Positions 23,963 through 30,725 of a stretch of DNA of 64,000 nt are shown piece after piece; positions within the stretch are counted from its first letter, which is position 1, and each line of letters opens with the position of its first letter. A program made the position numbers and the translations under genes. Under the pieces are notes generated by a model that ran no database searches, was not told where the DNA came from, and saw only the letters and a program-made list of their open reading frames with translations. Source of the stretch: Bacteroidales bacterium (GTDB taxonomy: Bacteria; Bacteroidota; Bacteroidia; Bacteroidales; Muribaculaceae); assembly GCA_019416285.1 (NCBI GenBank), contig DXXM01000005.1, positions 1 to 64,000 of the forward strand, in the 5' to 3' direction.

Positions 23963-24940
23963 ATGAAGAAAATCTTTACTCTTGCAGCCATGATTTGCAT
24001 GGCCTGGTCTGTCAGCGCCGAAACAGAAAGCTGGACAGTTGCTAATGCCGACGGCACCCTTAAAGCCGAATACGTTGCAAATGAAGATCCCAACAAGGCT
24101 TCCGTAGTAGAGTTTGCTACTGCTCATGTCGCCGGTACCCATGTTTCCGGTCCTATCGCCGGTTATACCGACGGAGACAAGACTCCCCTTGAACCAAAGG
24201 TTGACAATACCTGGGGCAACATTTCTAAAAAAGATCTCAGCAAGGATGGTTCTGTAGCTCCTTTCTATTATGTACAGGGCAAGGGCAATCCCGTAAACAT
24301 TTCAAAAGTCACATGGGAAGAAGTGATGACTGACGGCGAGCCTACCGGCATGTATCGCGCATTTTGGGATAATGCCTATTATAACCCCGATGGCACCGCA
24401 GGACTCCCCGGCAACGGTACATACGTGACTGTAAAGCCCTCAGTTGATGGTACAATGAAGGTTGCAGTATGGATTAACAAGGGTAGCCGCGACATCTATG
24501 TTGTGAAGGCAAGCGACGCCAAGGCTCTCGCACTCGGAACTGACGTGAAGATTTCCGGATATATCAACGGTCAGAACTGGAACGACGAGATTACAGCCAA
24601 TGAGAATCTCCTCGGCTATCCCCGCCTTCAGGAAGATATAGCAACCAAGGGCACAGAAGGTGCTGACGCTTATGTTGTCGGTGCAGGTAATCAGGCTGCA
24701 TGGGTTTACCTCACATTTGAGGCTGCTGCAAATGAAACTTACTACATCTTCAACAAGAACACTCAGGTTGGTTTCAGCGGCATCGAGTTCACTCCCGCCG
24801 GTCAGTCCGGTATCGCCGACATCATCGCCGACAAGACTCTCGACGAAAACGCTCCCATCTACAATGTATATGGCCAGCGCGTCAACAAGGACTACAAGGG
24901 CGTCCTCATTCAGAACGGCAAGAAGTTCATGAACCGCTAA
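23963..24940 (+). CDS. Secreted protein with a C-terminal sorting-like tail
   Basis: A 325-residue secreted protein. Signal peptide at residues 1-19 (cleavage after V-S-A). The body is beta-rich and acidic (V-T-V-K-P-S-V-D-G-T-M-K-V-A-V-W-I-N, A-W-V-Y-L-T-F-E-A-A-A-N-E-T-Y-Y-I-F). The last 30 residues, A-P-I-Y-N-V-Y-G-Q-R-V ... G-V-L-I-Q-N-G-K-K, match the short Tyr-Gly-Gln-Arg-Val / Lys-Gly-Ile tail common on secreted Bacteroidales proteins and related to type IX secretion sorting signals. Codon use is less GC-biased than in neighbours, as often seen for highly expressed surface genes. Binding or enzymatic role unknown. A strong terminator follows. Confidence 0.72.
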   Translation: MKKIFTLAAMICMAWSVSAETESWTVANADGTLKAEYVANEDPNKASVVEFATAHVAGTHVSGPIAGYTDGDKTPLEPKVDNTWGNISKKDLSKDGSVAPFYYVQGKGNPVNISKVTWEEVMTDGEPTGMYRAFWDNAYYNPDGTAGLPGNGTYVTVKPSVDGTMKVAVWINKGSRDIYVVKASDAKALALGTDVKISGYINGQNWNDEITANENLLGYPRLQEDIATKGTEGADAYVVGAGNQAAWVYLTFEAAANETYYIFNKNTQVGFSGIEFTPAGQSGIADIIADKTLDENAPIYNVYGQRVNKDYKGVLIQNGKKFMNR

Positions 24941-24960
24941 TCAATCACTTCACAACTATA

Positions 24961-24996
24961 AAAAAATTCCCGACGCCAAGCGCCGGGAATTTTTTT
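24961..24996 (+). terminator. Terminator of the secreted protein gene
   Basis: AAAAATTCCCG (24962-24972) pairs with CGGGAATTTTT (24984-24994) and the T run continues to 24997. Works in the plus direction and, given the A run on the left, also for minus-strand transcripts. Confidence 0.88.
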
Positions 24997-25045
24997 ATGC
25001 CTTGCCAGTCAACAGTCTGCCGACGTCGATGGTTACCTCTGTGTG

Positions 25046-25261
25046 CTACATATCAAGGATATGTTTGAATAAGTCATCTGTGCTTTCTGCCTCGTAAATC
25101 CTTCCTGCCGCGACATCCTCAAGGGCTTCGTCGAGACCGCATTTGACCTTTTTCTTCTCCTTGGCGGGGGAGTCGATGGTCACGCCCTTGAAAGCCTTGA
25201 CAACACGTTTAAGGGTGGGGAGCACGGAGGGGTCCGAGATATTTAATACAAGCTGGGTCAT
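25046..25261 (-). CDS. Small antitoxin-like protein without a partner
   Basis: A 71-residue cytosolic protein. The N-terminus M-T-Q-L-V-L-N-I-S-D-P-S-V-L-P-T-L-K-R-V-V-K resembles the beta-strand/helix start of small Bacteroidetes antitoxins, and the C-terminal part L-D-E-A-L-E-D-V-A-A-G-R-I-Y-E-A-E-S-T-D-D-L-F resembles the toxin-binding tail found in RelE/ParE-type pairs. No toxin gene lies downstream; the next feature is the secreted protein terminator. It may be an orphan antitoxin or a decayed module. ATG at 25261. Confidence 0.6.
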   Translation of the reverse strand: MTQLVLNISDPSVLPTLKRVVKAFKGVTIDSPAKEKKKVKCGLDEALEDVAAGRIYEAESTDDLFKHILDM

Positions 25262-25411
25262 AGTCGGTAAATTTTATTGAATACTCTATCTCCTGCATAC
25301 ACAGGTCGTTATTGCAAAGATACGTCATCTGATCAAGTAAAACAAATAATCGCATGATTTTTCTTTGCGCCGCTCACTGACGTCACGTATCAGAGACCCC
25401 ATTCAAGCCGC

Positions 25412-25444
25412 GGCCCCCTGCCGCGACAATCGCGCCAGGGGGCC
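25412..25444. other. GC-rich hairpin
   Basis: GGCCCCCTG (25412-25420) pairs with CAGGGGGCC (25436-25444); an inner CGCG/CGCG stem closes a 5-base ACAAT loop after one mismatch. No T run follows, so it is not a canonical terminator; it may be the upper part of a structured RNA including the next element. Confidence 0.5.
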
Positions 25445-25497
25445 GGTGTTATTTTATAACCCACTGAGTTCTAAAGTTCAGGTAGCTATAAAAAAGT

Positions 25498-25571
25498 GAT
25501 TGATTGTCTCCCGACAACCAATCTTAGTTAACCTTAAATCTAATACCATGAAAAACACATTGCAAAGTTAA
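25498..25571 (+). ncRNA. Conserved hairpin plus mini-ORF element, copy A
   Basis: An 11-bp stem with one A/C mismatch (25498-25508 with 25513-25523) closes the loop TCCC in the context GTCTCCCGAC. It is followed by CTTAAATCTAATACCATG and a seven-codon frame M-K-N-T-L-Q-S (25548-25571). Copy B at 63664-63760 keeps loop, linker and start of the mini-ORF while its stem bases differ but still pair. It is AAAAAAG-preceded in both. Could be a leader, an attenuator or an independent small RNA. Confidence 0.55.
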
Positions 25572-25779
25572 GCACTTCCCGTATATCTCACAAATATTTT
25601 TGCAACAAAATGCTCGATTTTAACATATTTTTTAGCATTACGGTCAATTTGCTACGGAATTTGCAAATTTTTGGTGGAAATTCGGGGTTTCGGTGGCAAT
25701 TTGCTATTTCTTCATAGAGGATGCACTGGTGGCGCTTGCCGATTTGTAAAAAGCTGTAGGATAAAAGCGGAAATTTTCG

Positions 25780-25787
25780 TATCTTTG
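25780..25787 (+). promoter_or_regulatory. Upstream -7 box in the parC leader
   Basis: TATCTTTG, identical to the parC-proximal box 73 bases downstream. No TTTG at 19-21 bases upstream. A possible second, distal promoter. Confidence 0.4.
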
Positions 25788-25813
25788 ACTTCGTCTTAGA
25801 TACTTTCGCCCGG

Positions 25814-25837
25814 TAATGCCAAATAAATTTGGCATTA
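25814..25837. promoter_or_regulatory. Perfect 24-bp palindrome at the parC promoter
   Basis: TAATGCCAAAT (25814-25824), AA, ATTTGGCATTA (25827-25837): 11-bp arms without mismatch. The right arm contains the TTTG -33 box (25828-25831). A dimeric repressor or activator site, or a transcript hairpin from the distal promoter, are the two obvious readings. Confidence 0.7.
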
Positions 25838-25860
25838 CTCTCGACTTATTCGTATCTTTG
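25828..25860 (+). promoter_or_regulatory. parC promoter
   Basis: TTTG (25828-25831), 21 bases, TATCTTTG (25853-25860). Both boxes are exact. Transcription should begin about 25866, which excludes the upstream ATG at 25816 as start. Confidence 0.8.
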
Positions 25861-25881
25861 CCAATAGAAAACCAAATGATT

Positions 25882-28605
25882 ATGAGCGAGGAGACCTTTT
25901 CAACGGATGCCATGGACGAAAACGATGGCCTTGCCCCCGGCGACGGCCAGCCGACGGCCCACGCCGAAAACTTTGACCCCAAGATTATTGTCGACACGAG
26001 CAACGACACTATCCGCCACCAGTTGCGCGGCATGTATCAGAGCTGGTTTCTCGACTATGCGAGCTATGTGATTCTCGAGCGCGCTGTCCCCAACATCGAG
26101 GACGGTCTCAAGCCCGTGCAGCGCCGCATACTCCACTCCATGAAGCTCCTCGACGACGGGCGTTTCAACAAGGTGGCCAACATCGTGGGCAACACCATGC
26201 AGTTTCACCCCCACGGCGACGCTTCCATCTACGAGGCCCTCGTGCAACTCGGTCAGAAAGAGCTGCTCGTGGAGACGCAGGGTAACTGGGGCAATACGCT
26301 CACCGGAGCCGGCGCAGCCGCCGGACGTTACATCGAGGCGCGCCTCTCGCAGTTTGCCCTCGACGTGGTCTACAATCCCAAGGTTACGGAATGGACCCTC
26401 AGCTACGACGGCCGCAAGAAAGAGCCGGTCACACTCCCTATAAAGTTTCCGCTGCTTCTCTCGAAGGGCGCCGAGGGCATCGCCGTAGGCCTCTCTTCGA
26501 AAATCCTCCCTCATAACTTCAACGAAATCATCGACGCCGCCATAGCCTATCTCCACGGCGAGGAGTTCACCCTCTACCCCGACTTCTTCACCGGCGGTTC
26601 AATCGACGTATCGCGCTACAACGACGGCGAGCGCGGCGGCGTGGTGAAAATCCGCGCCAAAATCGAGAAAATCGACAACAAGACCCTCGCCATTACCGAG
26701 ATACCCTACGGCAAGACCACGGCCACGCTCATCGAGTCGATAATCAAGGCCCAGGAAGCGGGCAAAATCAAGGTACGCTCCGTGGTCGACAATACCGCCG
26801 AGACAGCCAACGTCATCGTCTATCTCATCCCCGGCACGTCGAGCGACAAGACCATCGACGCCCTCTATGCCTTCACGGACTGCGAGGTGTCGATTTCGCC
26901 CAACTGCTGCGTGATTTCAGACAACAAGCCCCATTTCATCGGCGTGAGCGACGTGTTGCGCCACAACGTCGACCGCACGCGCGAAATCCTCGGCGCCGAG
27001 CTCCGCATCCAGCTCGGCGAGGTGCGCGAGCAGCTTCACTTCGCCTCACTCGAAAGAATCTTTATCGAGGAGCGCATCTACAAGGACAAGGGCTATGAGG
27101 AGAGCGAGAACCGCGAGCAGGCCATAGCGCATATCCGCGGCCGCCTGGAGAAGTTCAAGGACATCTTCATCCGCGAGATTACCGACGACGACATCATACG
27201 CCTCTTCGAAATCAAGATGGGGCGTATCCTGAAGTTCAACGTCGCAAAATGCGAGGAGCAGATTGCTGCCTTCCACGAGCGCATCGCTGACCTCAACTCC
27301 AAGCTCGAACACCTCACGGACTACACAATCGAGTGGTACACCACCCTCAAGCGCAAATACGGCGACGCCTATCCGCGCCTCACCGCCATCCGCAACTTCG
27401 ACAGCATCCAGGCCGCAGCAGTGGCCGAGGCAAACGAGAAGCTCTACATCAACCGCGAGGAGGGCTTCATCGGCACCTCGCTCAAGAAGGACGAATATCT
27501 CTGCAACTGCTCGTCGATTGACGACATCATCATCTTCTACAAAGATGGCCGCTACAAGGTGGTCAAGGTGCAGGAGAAGCTGTTTGTGGGTAAGGGAATC
27601 ATCCATGTCGACGTGTTCAAGCGCAACGACAAGCGCACCGTCTACAATGTAATCTACCAGAACGGTAAGGGCGGCACCTACTACATGAAGCGCTTCTTCG
27701 TGACCGGCGTCACCCGCGACAAGGAATACAATCTCACTCCCGGCGAGCCCGGAAGCAAAATCAAGTGGTTCACCGTCAACCACAACGGCGAGGCCGAGGT
27801 GGTGCGCGTGACCCTCAAGCCCAAGCTGCGCCTCAAGACCCTGCAGTTCGACGTGGACTTCTCCGAACTCGCCATCAAGGGACGCAGCGCCATAGGCAAC
27901 ATCGTGACCCGCAACGAAGTGCATCATTTCTCGCTTAAGGAAAAGGGTCGCTCCACGCTCGGCGGACGCGACGTGTGGTTTGACCCCGACGTAATGCGTC
28001 TCAACTACGACGGCCGCGGCAACTACCTTGGAGAGTTCAACAGCGGCGACCTTGTGCTCGTCATCAAGAAAAACGGCGAATACTACACCTCGACTTTCGA
28101 GGCCTCAAACCACTATCCCGACGACATACTGCGCATCGAGAAGTTCGACCCCCATAAGGTCTGGACCGCCATTCTCGACGACGCCGACCAGAAATATCCC
28201 TACATCAAGCGTTTCGCCTTCGAGCCGAGCGCCAAAACCCAGCGCTATCTCGGCGACAACGAGAAGTCGCAGCTCCTGCTCCTCTCCGACGAGCCGGGTC
28301 TGCGCGTGGAAGTGACATTCGGCGGTGCCGACTCTTTCCGCCCCGCGATGGAGGTTGTGGCCCGCGATTTCATCGCCGTGAAGTCGCTGAAGGCCAAGGG
28401 CAAGCGCCTCACAACCTTCGCTATCGACCATATCACCGAACTCGAACCTGTCAGCACCGACGACACTGACGACGATGACGATGAGGTGACATCCGTCGAC
28501 TCCGTGGCTCCCGACCTGAATCCCGCCGACGACCCCGACATCGAGCCTGAGCGCAGCGACGATGAGGTCCGCGACGAGCTCACCGGCCAGCAGCGCCTCT
28601 TCTGA
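25882..28605 (+). CDS. parC: DNA topoisomerase IV subunit A (ParC/GyrA family)
   Basis: A 907-residue type IIA topoisomerase breakage-rejoining subunit that decatenates chromosomes with ParE. Visible marks: A-V-P-N-I-E-D-G-L-K-P-V-Q-R-R-I-L-H-S-M, the quinolone-determining segment H-P-H-G-D-A-S-I-Y-E-A, and A-G-R-Y-I-E-A-R-L with the catalytic tyrosine, all within the first 150 residues. A coiled-coil tower follows (about 370-480) and the C-terminal half has the divergent beta-pinwheel; the last 45 residues are strongly acidic. I use M-S-E-E-T at 25882 because the promoter lies at 25828-25860; an ATG at 25876 is equally possible. No parE is adjacent. parC rather than gyrA is chosen for the divergent pinwheel and the lack of a GyrA box. 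Confidence 0.88.
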   Translation: MSEETFSTDAMDENDGLAPGDGQPTAHAENFDPKIIVDTSNDTIRHQLRGMYQSWFLDYASYVILERAVPNIEDGLKPVQRRILHSMKLLDDGRFNKVANIVGNTMQFHPHGDASIYEALVQLGQKELLVETQGNWGNTLTGAGAAAGRYIEARLSQFALDVVYNPKVTEWTLSYDGRKKEPVTLPIKFPLLLSKGAEGIAVGLSSKILPHNFNEIIDAAIAYLHGEEFTLYPDFFTGGSIDVSRYNDGERGGVVKIRAKIEKIDNKTLAITEIPYGKTTATLIESIIKAQEAGKIKVRSVVDNTAETANVIVYLIPGTSSDKTIDALYAFTDCEVSISPNCCVISDNKPHFIGVSDVLRHNVDRTREILGAELRIQLGEVREQLHFASLERIFIEERIYKDKGYEESENREQAIAHIRGRLEKFKDIFIREITDDDIIRLFEIKMGRILKFNVAKCEEQIAAFHERIADLNSKLEHLTDYTIEWYTTLKRKYGDAYPRLTAIRNFDSIQAAAVAEANEKLYINREEGFIGTSLKKDEYLCNCSSIDDIIIFYKDGRYKVVKVQEKLFVGKGIIHVDVFKRNDKRTVYNVIYQNGKGGTYYMKRFFVTGVTRDKEYNLTPGEPGSKIKWFTVNHNGEAEVVRVTLKPKLRLKTLQFDVDFSELAIKGRSAIGNIVTRNEVHHFSLKEKGRSTLGGRDVWFDPDVMRLNYDGRGNYLGEFNSGDLVLVIKKNGEYYTSTFEASNHYPDDILRIEKFDPHKVWTAILDDADQKYPYIKRFAFEPSAKTQRYLGDNEKSQLLLLSDEPGLRVEVTFGGADSFRPAMEVVARDFIAVKSLKAKGKRLTTFAIDHITELEPVSTDDTDDDDDEVTSVDSVAPDLNPADDPDIEPERSDDEVRDELTGQQRLF

Positions 28606-28660
28606 TACTCCTCCTGAGGCTCCGTCACCCTCTTTTTCTTACAACCTATCATCGACATAA

Positions 28661-29551
28661 ATGCTGAAACGACACATACTTGCCATAGCCCTCACCCTCC
28701 TCGCTCTGCCGCTTGCTGCGTCGGAACCGTGCGGGAGGTGTGTGGCCGCGGCTGACGAGGATTGCGATGCCCGGCCTCTGCGCCCCGTATTTGCCGCCTA
28801 CACAGCCGAATTCGGCTCGGCGCATCTGACCGACACTTATCTCACACCGCTGAAATACGACGGCTGGCACGCCGCTCTCGACTATCAGCGCTATCAGGCC
28901 ATGCGCTTCGACCCCGACCGCTGGACCATGCGCCTGCACTTCAATCTCGGGGTCGACAAGACCGACAATCCCGCCCGCAACGCCACGATGTGGAACCTCA
29001 TGCTGTCGGCCGATTGGGGCATGATGCGCAAGTTCCGCCCCTTCTCGCCCGACCTCACGCTCGCTCTGGGCGGCTCCACCGGCGTCGACTTAGGCTGTCT
29101 CTACAACGCCCGCAACGGCAACAATCCCGCCTCCGCCAAGGCCTCGTGGACCGTGAATCTGACCGGATTCGCCTCCTGGCGCACCCGCCTGTGGAGCCTG
29201 CCGGTCACTCTGACCTACCAGCCCACGCTCCCGGTGGGCGGAGTATTCTTTTCGCCCGACTACGGCGAGCTGTATTATGAGATTTACCTTGGCGACCATT
29301 CCGGACTCGCCCATGCAGCCTGGTGGGGCAACTATTTCAAGCTCGATAACCAGCTCACGGCCGACCTGCACTTCGGTTCAACCAACCTCCGCATAGGTTA
29401 TCACGGCTCGATTTTCTCGTCGGAGGTCAACCATATCGTCACAAACATCTTCACCCACGCCTTCACCATCGGCGTGAGCGGCGAGTGGCTGTCGGTCAAC
29501 CTGCGCAAGCGCTTCTGCCGCAAAGCGCGCATGATCAGCCCGCTCTACTGA
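28661..29551 (+). CDS. Outer-membrane protein, DUF3316-like
   Basis: A 296-residue secreted protein with signal peptide at 1-20 (I-A-L-T-L-L-A-L-P-L-A-A-S). After an N-terminal segment with paired cysteines (C24, C27 region), it shows repeated aromatic-rich amphipathic strands (W-T-M-R-L-H-F-N-L-G-V, L-T-L-A-L-G-G-S-T-G, L-P-V-T-L-T-Y-Q-P-T-L, A-F-T-I-G-V-S-G-E-W-L-S-V-N-L), typical of a 10- to 12-strand barrel. I recall DUF3316 for this pattern, and in Bacteroidales it commonly precedes an S41 peptidase, as here (20 bp gap). Function unknown. It follows parC by 55 bp. Confidence 0.6.
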   Translation: MLKRHILAIALTLLALPLAASEPCGRCVAAADEDCDARPLRPVFAAYTAEFGSAHLTDTYLTPLKYDGWHAALDYQRYQAMRFDPDRWTMRLHFNLGVDKTDNPARNATMWNLMLSADWGMMRKFRPFSPDLTLALGGSTGVDLGCLYNARNGNNPASAKASWTVNLTGFASWRTRLWSLPVTLTYQPTLPVGGVFFSPDYGELYYEIYLGDHSGLAHAAWWGNYFKLDNQLTADLHFGSTNLRIGYHGSIFSSEVNHIVTNIFTHAFTIGVSGEWLSVNLRKRFCRKARMISPLY

Positions 29552-29571
29552 ACCTCAATCCGACTCAGACA

Positions 29572-30630
29572 ATGACACAACGCACACACCACCGCCATAC
29601 ACTTCTCTCCGCGATGCGCCTCCTGCTCCTCGCCATCTTCCCGGCGCTCTCGCTCGCCTCATGCCACGAGGTCGAGGAGTATGCCGACGACCCGCGGGGC
29701 AATTTCGAGGCCCTGTGGACCATTCTCGACGAACACTACTGCTTCTTCAGGGAAAAGGGCGTCGACTGGGACGCCGTACATGATAAATACAGCCGCCGCA
29801 TCGGGCCCGAAATGACCGGCGAGGAGCTGTTTCTTGTCTGCGCCGACATGCTCGACGAGCTGCGCGACGGCCATGTCAACCTCTCCTCGTCGTTCAACAC
29901 TTCCTACTACCGCAAATGGTGGAGCGACTATCCGCAGAATTTCTCCAGCCGTCTCATCGAAGAGTCATATTTCAATTTCAACTACCGTCAGAACTCCGGT
30001 ATGCTCTTCGGCATCCTCTCCGAGAATATAGGCTATATCTACTATTCATCCTTCTCCAGCCCGATAGGTGAGGGTAATCTCGACAATGTGCTCTACTATC
30101 TCAGGAATACCCAGGGGCTTATCATCGACGTGCGCGACAACGGCGGGGGCGACCTCACCAACGTGCGCACGCTCGTGGCCCGCTTCATCAAGGAGCCGAC
30201 CGTGGTGGGCTATATCTCCCACAAGACCGGTCCGGGTCACGATGAATTTTCCGAACCGCGCGCCTACACCTACAATCCGGCCGACGAGGGGCGCATCCGT
30301 TGGGGCAAACCGGTGATAGTGCTCGCCAACCGCTCGACATTCTCAGCCGCCAACAATTTCGTCTCCGTCATGAAACTGCTCCCCGGCGTGAGAGTTGTCG
30401 GAGCCACCACTGGCGGAGGTTCCGGCATGCCGTACTCGTCCGAACTCCCCTGCGGCTGGTCAGTGCGTTTCTCGGCCTGCTCGATGCTCGACGCCGACCG
30501 TGTCAGCACGGAGAGCGGCGTTCCTCCCACTGAAGGCTGCGCCGTCGACATGGACCCCGTAGCCGCCCTCTCCGGCCACGACACCATCCTCGACTTCGCC
30601 ATCACCCTCCTCCAGCAAGGCAACAAGTAA
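29572..30630 (+). CDS. S41-family peptidase lipoprotein (Tsp/CtpA-like)
   Basis: A 352-residue envelope protease. The signal peptide carries lipobox L-A-S-C near residue 29. Family marks: L-R-D-G-H-V-N-L near residue 103, I-G-Y-I-Y-Y-S-S-F, a conserved L-I-I-D-V-R-D-N-G-G-G near 185, and the catalytic segment N-R-S-T-F-S-A-A-N-N-F with the serine in S-A-A; the lysine of the dyad is not obvious. It lacks a clear PDZ domain. The ATG at 29572 is preferred over an upstream frame that overlaps the previous gene. A bidirectional hairpin follows the stop. Confidence 0.85.
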   Translation: MTQRTHHRHTLLSAMRLLLLAIFPALSLASCHEVEEYADDPRGNFEALWTILDEHYCFFREKGVDWDAVHDKYSRRIGPEMTGEELFLVCADMLDELRDGHVNLSSSFNTSYYRKWWSDYPQNFSSRLIEESYFNFNYRQNSGMLFGILSENIGYIYYSSFSSPIGEGNLDNVLYYLRNTQGLIIDVRDNGGGDLTNVRTLVARFIKEPTVVGYISHKTGPGHDEFSEPRAYTYNPADEGRIRWGKPVIVLANRSTFSAANNFVSVMKLLPGVRVVGATTGGGSGMPYSSELPCGWSVRFSACSMLDADRVSTESGVPPTEGCAVDMDPVAALSGHDTILDFAITLLQQGNK

Positions 30631-30638
30631 GAGTAATC

Positions 30639-30692
30639 AAAGAGAGTGTTGCAAAATCCACTGTCGGCAGCGGTTTTTGCAACACTCTCTTT
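30639..30692. terminator. Bidirectional terminator, 18-bp stem
   Basis: AAAGAGAGTGTTGCAAAA (30639-30656) pairs perfectly with TTTTGCAACACTCTCTTT (30675-30692) around an 18-base loop. It separates the convergent S41 protease and LRR lipoprotein genes. Confidence 0.88.
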
Positions 30693-30725
30693 GGGTTGTA
30701 TTCACTATTCGCTTGCGTGAGGCTC

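Larger units (their letters stand above)
25262..25881. other. 620-bp structured intergenic region upstream of parC
   Basis: No gene longer than a mini-ORF is present. In order it contains a GC-rich hairpin (25412-25444), the conserved hairpin plus mini-ORF element (25498-25571), a first promoter box (25780-25787), a perfect 24-bp palindrome (25814-25837) and the parC promoter (25828-25860). Confidence 0.7.
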
